Positions 4,935-6,381 of a stretch of DNA of 6,381 nt are shown here, one piece after another (positions within the stretch are counted from its first letter, which is position 1; each line of letters starts with the position of its first letter). The stretch is taken from assembly GCA_025357175.1 (NCBI GenBank), contig JANXPS010000108.1, forward strand, positions 1 to 6,381, written 5' to 3'. The notes beneath the pieces were generated by a model. It was not told where the DNA came from, made no database searches, and worked only from the letters and a program-made list of their open reading frames with translations. The stretch is from Deltaproteobacteria bacterium (lineage in GTDB: Bacteria > Desulfobacterota > Deferrimicrobia > Deferrimicrobiales > Deferrimicrobiaceae). Made by a program: the position numbers and the translations under genes.

Positions 4935-5536
4935 AGCTGCTGATCGCGACGAAGAATCCGGGCAAGGTGCGCGAGATGCGGGAGCTGCTGGCGCCCGAAG
5001 CAGCGCGCGGCCTCGAGGTGGTGACACTGGCCGATTTCCCGCCGGTGCCGGAACCGGTCGAGGACGCCGCGACCTTCGTCGAAAACGCCCGGATCAAGGC
5101 GCTCGCATATGCGGACGCGCTCGGCGTCATGTGCATCGCCGACGACTCGGGCATCTCGGTGGAACCGCTCGGTGGCCGGCCGGGCGTCCGCTCCGCGCGG
5201 TATGCGGGCGAGAACGCGTCCGATGAGGACAACAACGCGCTGCTGCTTTTTGAACTTTCGACGGTTGCGAAACCGTGGCCGGCGGCTTATTTCTGCGCCG
5301 CCGTCGCGGCGGTTCCGGGCAGGGTGATCGCCGAGGGGAACGGGCGGATCTGCGGCAGGATCACGACGAACCGCGCCGGCGCAGGCGGGTTCGGGTACGA
5401 CCCGTATTTCATCGTCGAGGGACGCGTCGAGACGATGGCCGAGCTGTCGCCCGAGGAAAAAAACCGGATCAGCCACCGGGGACAGGCGATGCGGGCGCTC
5501 GTGCGAATCCTTCGCGAGCAGGGTGCGCTGGGCTGA
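4931..5536 (+). CDS. rdgB: Non-canonical purine NTP pyrophosphatase (RdgB/HAM1 family)
   Basis: The enzyme hydrolyses dITP/ITP and XTP to the monophosphate and pyrophosphate, keeping deaminated purines out of DNA and RNA. At 201 residues it has the typical length and all family motifs: the substrate/Mg site A-T-K-N-P-G-K (6-12), T-F-V-E-N-A (48-53), A-D-D-S-G-I-S-V-E-P-L-G-G-R-P-G at 70-85 with the catalytic acidic pair D71-D72, S-A-R-Y-A-G (88-93), G-F-G-Y-D-P-Y-F (153-160), and A-E-L-S-P-E-E-K-N-R-I-S-H-R (170-183). The start ATG overlaps the rph stop by 4 bases (ATGA, 4931-4934), so the two genes are translationally coupled. The rph-rdgB pairing is common in bacteria. No clear intrinsic terminator follows, only an inverted repeat shared with the convergent hgcB end. 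Confidence 0.96.
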   Translation: MKLLIATKNPGKVREMRELLAPEAARGLEVVTLADFPPVPEPVEDAATFVENARIKALAYADALGVMCIADDSGISVEPLGGRPGVRSARYAGENASDEDNNALLLFELSTVAKPWPAAYFCAAVAAVPGRVIAEGNGRICGRITTNRAGAGGFGYDPYFIVEGRVETMAELSPEEKNRISHRGQAMRALVRILREQGALG

Positions 5537-5559
5537 CCCGTAGCCGGGCACCGGTCAGC
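5532..5559. repeat. Inverted repeat containing both stop codons of the convergent rdgB and hgcB genes
   Basis: GCTGACC (5532-5538) and GGTCAGC (5553-5559) form a perfect 7-bp stem with a 14-base loop. An alternative CCCG/CGGG pairing (5537-5540 with 5545-5548) is possible inside. The TGA in each arm is the stop of rdgB (plus strand) and of hgcB (minus strand). Neither strand shows a U-tract after the stem, so it is not a standard rho-independent terminator. It could be an RNA 3'-end stabilising hairpin or chance. Confidence 0.4.
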
Positions 5560-5851
5560 AGCAACCGGAAGCCGCACCGCCTTTTTTCCCGGGGAACCGT
5601 TCGCGCCACCACTCGGTGATGATACCCGAGGCGCATCCGACGCCCGCGTCGACTTGCAGCGCATCGACCGGGCAGTTGAGCGCGCAGGCGCCGCATTCCA
5701 TGCAGGCGTCCCGTTCGACGATCTCCGATTTGCGTTCGCGGATCAGGAACACCTGTTGGGGGCAGATGTGGGCGCACATGCCGCATCCGACGCACCGCAC
5801 GCGGTTCAGCTCGAGCGTCGCCACGTTCTCGAGATAAGCGAATCGTTTCAT
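5555..5851 (-). CDS. hgcB: HgcB, 4Fe-4S ferredoxin of mercury methylation
   Basis: This 98-residue ferredoxin has two [4Fe-4S] motifs: C20-V-G-C-G-M-C-A-H-I-C30-P and C50-M-E-C-G-A-C-A-L-N-C60-P. Three extra cysteines set HgcB apart from ordinary ferredoxins: C73 in the DAGVGCASGII segment, and a C-terminal Cys pair (C97-C98). The CMECGAC second motif, the VGCA.. segment, the MK.F.YL.NVATL start, the length near 95 residues and the CC end all fit the HgcB family. HgcB is thought to reduce the corrinoid cofactor of HgcA between methyl transfers, and its extra cysteines are proposed to bind and pass on Hg(II). The gene starts 7 bases after the hgcA stop, with GTGAAAAGGGA just before the ATG. 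This places it as the second gene of an hgcAB operon. It lies tail-to-tail with rdgB, 18 bp apart. An unrelated ferredoxin is unlikely because the upstream gene is also recognisable. Confidence 0.9.
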   Translation of the reverse strand: MKRFAYLENVATLELNRVRCVGCGMCAHICPQQVFLIRERKSEIVERDACMECGACALNCPVDALQVDAGVGCASGIITEWWRERFPGKKGGAASGCC

Positions 5852-5858
5852 TCCCTTT

Positions 5859-6381
5859 TCACCCGAATCCCGCGAATCGAGATACGACCCAGACGAGAAT
5901 GCCCGCCAGAGCTGCCACGGCGATGGGAGGCAGCGCGAGCCGGATCTCTTTCCGGACGCCCGATCGGGAAGTGAATGGCGTGCTCCCCGTGAAATTCAGG
6001 GCAAAGAACGCCGAAACCGCGGGCAGGGCGAGCAGCGTGGGAAGAACGGACCGCATCGACCAGTCCGACAGGAAGCCGATCGCCGCGACCGGAAGGAGTC
6101 CGAGCAGGGCGCCCTTGAACGAAAAGGCGCGGCCGGGTAGCCACGGGAGCAGCAATGGGACGCCGACCGAGCCGCAGAAAAGCGCGGCGAGGAAAGCTGC
6201 GGCGGGGAGGAGCGTCCCCGCTGAAACGGCTTTCGGCGCCGCGAGCGCGCCGGCCGCGACGCAGGCCGCGAGAACCGGGAGCGATGCGCCGATCGCGAGA
6301 AGGCAGTCTACGGGTGCAAGGGCCATTCGTTCCCGCAGGGTGAAAGTCATCCGGCGCATCGCGTCGGTCGTCAGGAAGCCG
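5859..6381 (-). CDS. hgcA: HgcA, corrinoid mercury methyltransferase, C-terminal membrane domain (5' part outside window)
   Basis: The frame is open through the right edge: codons before the ATG at 6359 read GFLTTDA, so that methionine is internal and the gene is truncated here. The visible ~174 residues begin with M-R-R-M-T-F-T-L-R-E-R and contain about five hydrophobic segments. Counted from the internal Met, these lie at about 18-41, 49-75, 83-97, 104-123 and 141-160. After the fourth comes A-L-N-F-T-G-S-T-P-F-T-S-R-S-G-V-R-K-E (120-138). This NFTG.S.(Y/F)TS.SGV.KE motif, in the last loop of a five-helix domain, is what I recall of the C-terminal domain of HgcA. HgcA carries a methyl-corrinoid and transfers a methyl carbanion equivalent to Hg(II), making methylmercury. 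Its cap-helix motif N-(V/I)-W-C-A-(A/S)-G-K lies in the N-terminal domain, outside this window, so catalytic competence cannot be judged. The adjacent hgcB strongly supports the assignment. Confidence 0.85.
   Translation of the reverse strand, partial: GFLTTDAMRRMTFTLRERMALAPVDCLLAIGASLPVLAACVAAGALAAPKAVSAGTLLPAAAFLAALFCGSVGVPLLLPWLPGRAFSFKGALLGLLPVAAIGFLSDWSMRSVLPTLLALPAVSAFFALNFTGSTPFTSRSGVRKEIRLALPPIAVAALAGILVWVVSRFAGFG

Noticed and set aside
4014..5027. Long upstream extension of the exported-protein frame (to 5027, minus strand)
   Set aside because: It is antisense to rph and lacks conserved features. The signal peptide and AGGAGG site fix the start at 4013.
5582..5587. Run of six T as a terminator tail for rdgB
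   Set aside because: It encodes the Lys-Lys of the hgcB C-terminal region on the other strand, and no stable GC stem directly precedes it on the plus strand.

Overview
The window is GC-rich chromosomal DNA, densely coded on both strands, with no tRNA, rRNA, CRISPR array or insertion sequence that I can see. The gene set and high GC suggest an anaerobic Gram-negative bacterium, most likely of a deltaproteobacterial (Desulfobacterota/Geobacter-like) lineage. This placement is an inference from the gene families. The main basis is a mercury-methylation gene pair (hgcA-hgcB), which is known only from anaerobes.

Layout: (1) Bases 1-948, + strand: the 3' part of a gene for a dual-HD / HD-GYP cyclic-dinucleotide phosphodiesterase, running in from the left edge. 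It converges on and overlaps by 38 bp a DedA-family membrane protein gene (911-1546, - strand). (2) Bases 1547-1697: a 151-bp divergent promoter region with a 16-bp-period tandem repeat. (3) Bases 1698-3492, + strand: a tight three-gene translation-initiation cluster. It encodes a four-domain S1 protein, an eIF1/SUI1 (YciH) homologue and an IF-1-like protein. The YciH reading frame opens directly after the S1 stop codon, and the only NTG codon in frame that retains its conserved N-terminus is CTG. The cluster ends in two successive hairpin terminators (3509-3588). (4) Bases 3615-4013, - strand: a small exported protein of unknown function. It is divergent from (5) rph and rdgB (4155-5536, + strand), which overlap by 4 bp and encode RNase PH and the non-canonical purine NTP pyrophosphatase. 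(6) Bases 5555-6381, - strand: hgcB, complete, and upstream of it the C-terminal membrane half of hgcA, which runs off the right edge.

How the genes work together: S1, eIF1-like and IF-1-like proteins all act on the 30S subunit or its mRNA, so the cluster looks like an accessory initiation module. Rph and RdgB are a common housekeeping pair (tRNA 3' trimming and nucleotide-pool cleaning). HgcA and HgcB together convert Hg(II) to methylmercury: HgcB is the ferredoxin that reduces the corrinoid of HgcA and is thought to deliver mercury to it. The most notable content is the hgcAB pair, a known system, and the compact S1-YciH-IF1 operon with its apparent CTG start.
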